NCBI RefSeq assembly: GCF_904848665.1
Contig: NZ_CAJHCQ010000006.1
Coordinates: 62,001 to 126,000 of the forward strand
DNA from: Paraburkholderia hiiakae
GTDB lineage: Bacteria; Pseudomonadota; Gammaproteobacteria; Burkholderiales; Burkholderiaceae
Direction: 5' to 3'
DNA length: 64,000 bases
The translations under genes were made by a program, and so were the position numbers. Positions 62,474 to 64,000 of this stretch are shown here, piece by piece (position 1 is the stretch's first letter; each line of letters starts with the position of its first letter). Under the pieces are notes generated by a model. That model was given only the letters and a program-made list of their open reading frames with translations. It was not told the origin of the DNA and did not search any database.

Positions 62474-63829
62474 TCAGTTGACTTTCACGCGCTCGATGCG
62501 GCCCATGAACACGAGATAAACCAGCGCCGCGACCACACAGTGTGCCGCGACAAAATAAAGACCTGCCGTGTAGCCGCCCGTTGCCTGCACGATATAGCCG
62601 AACACGATAGGCGTGACGATACCGCCAATATTGCCGATGCAATTGAAAATCGCGCCGGCAAGGCCCACGGCTTCGCGCGGCGCGGTATCGCAGGCGATGG
62701 CCCAGGTGCCCGCGCCGGCCGCGGCGCCCTTGCCGAAGAAAGCGAGCGTCATCAGCAGGACGATCACGGTGTTGCTCTCGGTGAACGCCGAGAACACGAT
62801 GCAGCAGCCCACCGCCATGCCGACGATATAGGGCGTCTTGCGCGCCCACGAAACGCTCCAGCCATGCCGGATCAGCGAGTCCGAAATCGCGCCGCCCGCA
62901 ATGCCGCCGACAAAGCCCGCGATAGCCGGCAGCATCGTCGCGAGACCGGCCTGCATGACGTTCATCCCGCGCGCCTGCACGAGGTAGATCGGAAACCACG
63001 TGATGAAGAAATAGCTCAGCGCAATGACGCAATATTGGCCGATATACGAGCACCAGAGCATGCGGTTGGTGAGCAGCATGCGCAGCACCTTTGCGGACAC
63101 CGCGGGGCGAGACAGACGCTCGAGCTTCGAGTCGATGTCGATCATCGCGCCGCCCGCGACGAGTCGGTCGAGTTCGGCTGGCGAAATGCGCGGGTGCTTG
63201 CGCGGCTCGTGCATTACGCGCGCCCAGATGCCGGCGCAGGCAATGCCGATCAGACCGAGCGCGAAGAACGGCGCGGGCCAGCCGAACTTGCCGGTGAGCC
63301 AGCCCGCGAACGGCGAGAAGATCGCCACCGCGAAATACGATGCGGACGCAAACAACGACGTCGCGAAGCCGCGCTCTTCCTTCGGGAACCACATGACCGT
63401 CACGCGGCTGTTGGCGGGGAAGCTCGGCGCCTCGATGAGCCCCAGTGCGAAGCGCAAGGCGAACAACAGGCCCAGCGCCATCGACAGATCGGTCGTGACC
63501 TTGCCCACGAAGCCGACGAGTATCGTCGCGAGCGACCACAAGATCAGCGTGGCGGCGTACATGACTTTCGTGCCGACGCGGTCGAGCAGCAGGCCGCCGG
63601 GGATCTGCCCGATCACATAGGCCCAGCTGAACGCCGAGAGCACGTAGCCGAGCTGGATAGGGTTGAGCCCGAATTCTTTTGCTATGCCGGGTCCGGCAAT
63701 CGAGAGGATCGCGCGGTCTGCGTAAGCGACGGTCGCGAGCAGCAGGATGGCGGCCAGAATCGTGAATCGCGTGCGCGTGGCGCTTGTGACTTCAGTGGCG
63801 TCGTAGCTGACGGGCCTCTGCGTGGACAT
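62474..63829 (-). CDS. MFS transporter, GudP-like sugar-acid carrier
   Basis: The 451-residue carrier of the ACS family is closest in style to glucarate/galactarate carriers (GudP): RFTILAAILLLATVAYADRA at TM1, ALRFALGLIEAPSFPANSRV at TM4, and MWFPKEERGFATSLFASASY. It begins 25 bp from a LacI-type operator copy (63854-63867), which links it to the regulon at 56250. It lies in one unit with the dehydrogenase gene. Substrate is likely an aldonate or aldarate. Confidence 0.88.
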   Translation of the reverse strand: MSTQRPVSYDATEVTSATRTRFTILAAILLLATVAYADRAILSIAGPGIAKEFGLNPIQLGYVLSAFSWAYVIGQIPGGLLLDRVGTKVMYAATLILWSLATILVGFVGKVTTDLSMALGLLFALRFALGLIEAPSFPANSRVTVMWFPKEERGFATSLFASASYFAVAIFSPFAGWLTGKFGWPAPFFALGLIGIACAGIWARVMHEPRKHPRISPAELDRLVAGGAMIDIDSKLERLSRPAVSAKVLRMLLTNRMLWCSYIGQYCVIALSYFFITWFPIYLVQARGMNVMQAGLATMLPAIAGFVGGIAGGAISDSLIRHGWSVSWARKTPYIVGMAVGCCIVFSAFTESNTVIVLLMTLAFFGKGAAAGAGTWAIACDTAPREAVGLAGAIFNCIGNIGGIVTPIVFGYIVQATGGYTAGLYFVAAHCVVAALVYLVFMGRIERVKVN

Positions 63830-63853
63830 CGGTGTCTCCAGTGTCGGGCTCTA

Positions 63854-63867
63854 TGGCGCGGTTATCA
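63854..63867 (-). promoter_or_regulatory. Diverged LacI-type operator upstream of the MFS gene
   Basis: TGGCGCGGTTATCA shares the outer TGG and GTTATCA with the dehydratase operator TGGTAGCGTTATCA but differs in four central bases. It lies 25 bp before the start of the MFS gene, where it could repress. The remaining 133 bp to the window end show no gene. Confidence 0.45.
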
Positions 63868-64000
63868 TTGTCGATCCGTACCCGTGAGCTACGTCTGGAT
63901 GCGCGGGTCAGATTGACTGTATTTGACGCATCCCGCCAGTACGCGTCAACCTTGATTGAGTGAATCAACCTGGAAAACGAGTGGAAAACTGGATGACACA

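Overview
This is a GC-rich, gene-dense bacterial chromosome segment, most likely from Burkholderiales (Paraburkholderia/Caballeronia/Burkholderia type). The main clue is a 2,2-dialkylglycine decarboxylase carrying the B. cepacia active-site residues with its divergent LysR regulator. Supporting clues are the fused nitrate reductase/flavoprotein gene, a monomeric isocitrate dehydrogenase, several fluoroacetate-dehalogenase-like and DmlR-like catabolic genes, and an orphan VgrG. I see no rRNA, tRNA, CRISPR array or intact insertion sequence.

Layout. 1-1558: a truncated LysR gene divergent from an NAD(P)H:quinone oxidoreductase. 1590-7897 (minus): a translationally coupled six-gene operon with an AI-2E-type permease, an outer-membrane efflux lipoprotein, a HlyD-type adaptor, a DUF2955 membrane protein, a two-TM ion channel and an outer-membrane barrel protein. 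8234-19712: a nitrate assimilation island with a mini chemoreceptor-like protein, a NarK/NasA transporter, cobA (siroheme), nirB, nirD and a nitrate reductase fused to a CysJ-like flavoprotein. All three transcription units start with a sigma-54 promoter followed by a leader carrying two A/G hexaloop hairpins and an intrinsic terminator. That is the architecture expected for control by an ANTAR antiterminator of the NasT/NasR type. 20148-29366: CynR-like regulator, phosphoesterase, ilvD, monomeric icd, a MarR regulator with its putative operator repeated before the next gene, and a chloroperoxidase-like hydrolase.

29627-49033: accessory catabolism. It holds a LysR gene divergent from a fluoroacetate-dehalogenase-like gene plus a leuCD paralogue, an ACS-family MFS gene and a Gfo/Idh oxidoreductase. 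Next come sotB, an unusual regulator joining a winged helix to an ABC-type solute-binding domain and divergent from a hydroxypyruvate-isomerase-like gene, a TctDE-like two-component system beside an orphan solute-binding protein, and dgdR/dgdA. 49052-50934: Lrp/LysE pair and ChaC. 51076-56041: an orphan T6SS islet of lower apparent GC, with a VgrG carrying a C-terminal HExxH metallopeptidase-like domain and an overlapping exported protein as candidate immunity partner.

56347-63829: an aldonate/aldarate catabolic cluster with an IlvD/Edd-family sugar-acid dehydratase, an RraA-like aldolase, two MFS carriers, a LacI-type regulator and a D-2-hydroxyacid dehydrogenase. Two exact inverted 17-bp copies of a LacI-type operator flank the dehydratase promoter, and a diverged copy precedes the second MFS gene, so the cluster is probably one regulon.
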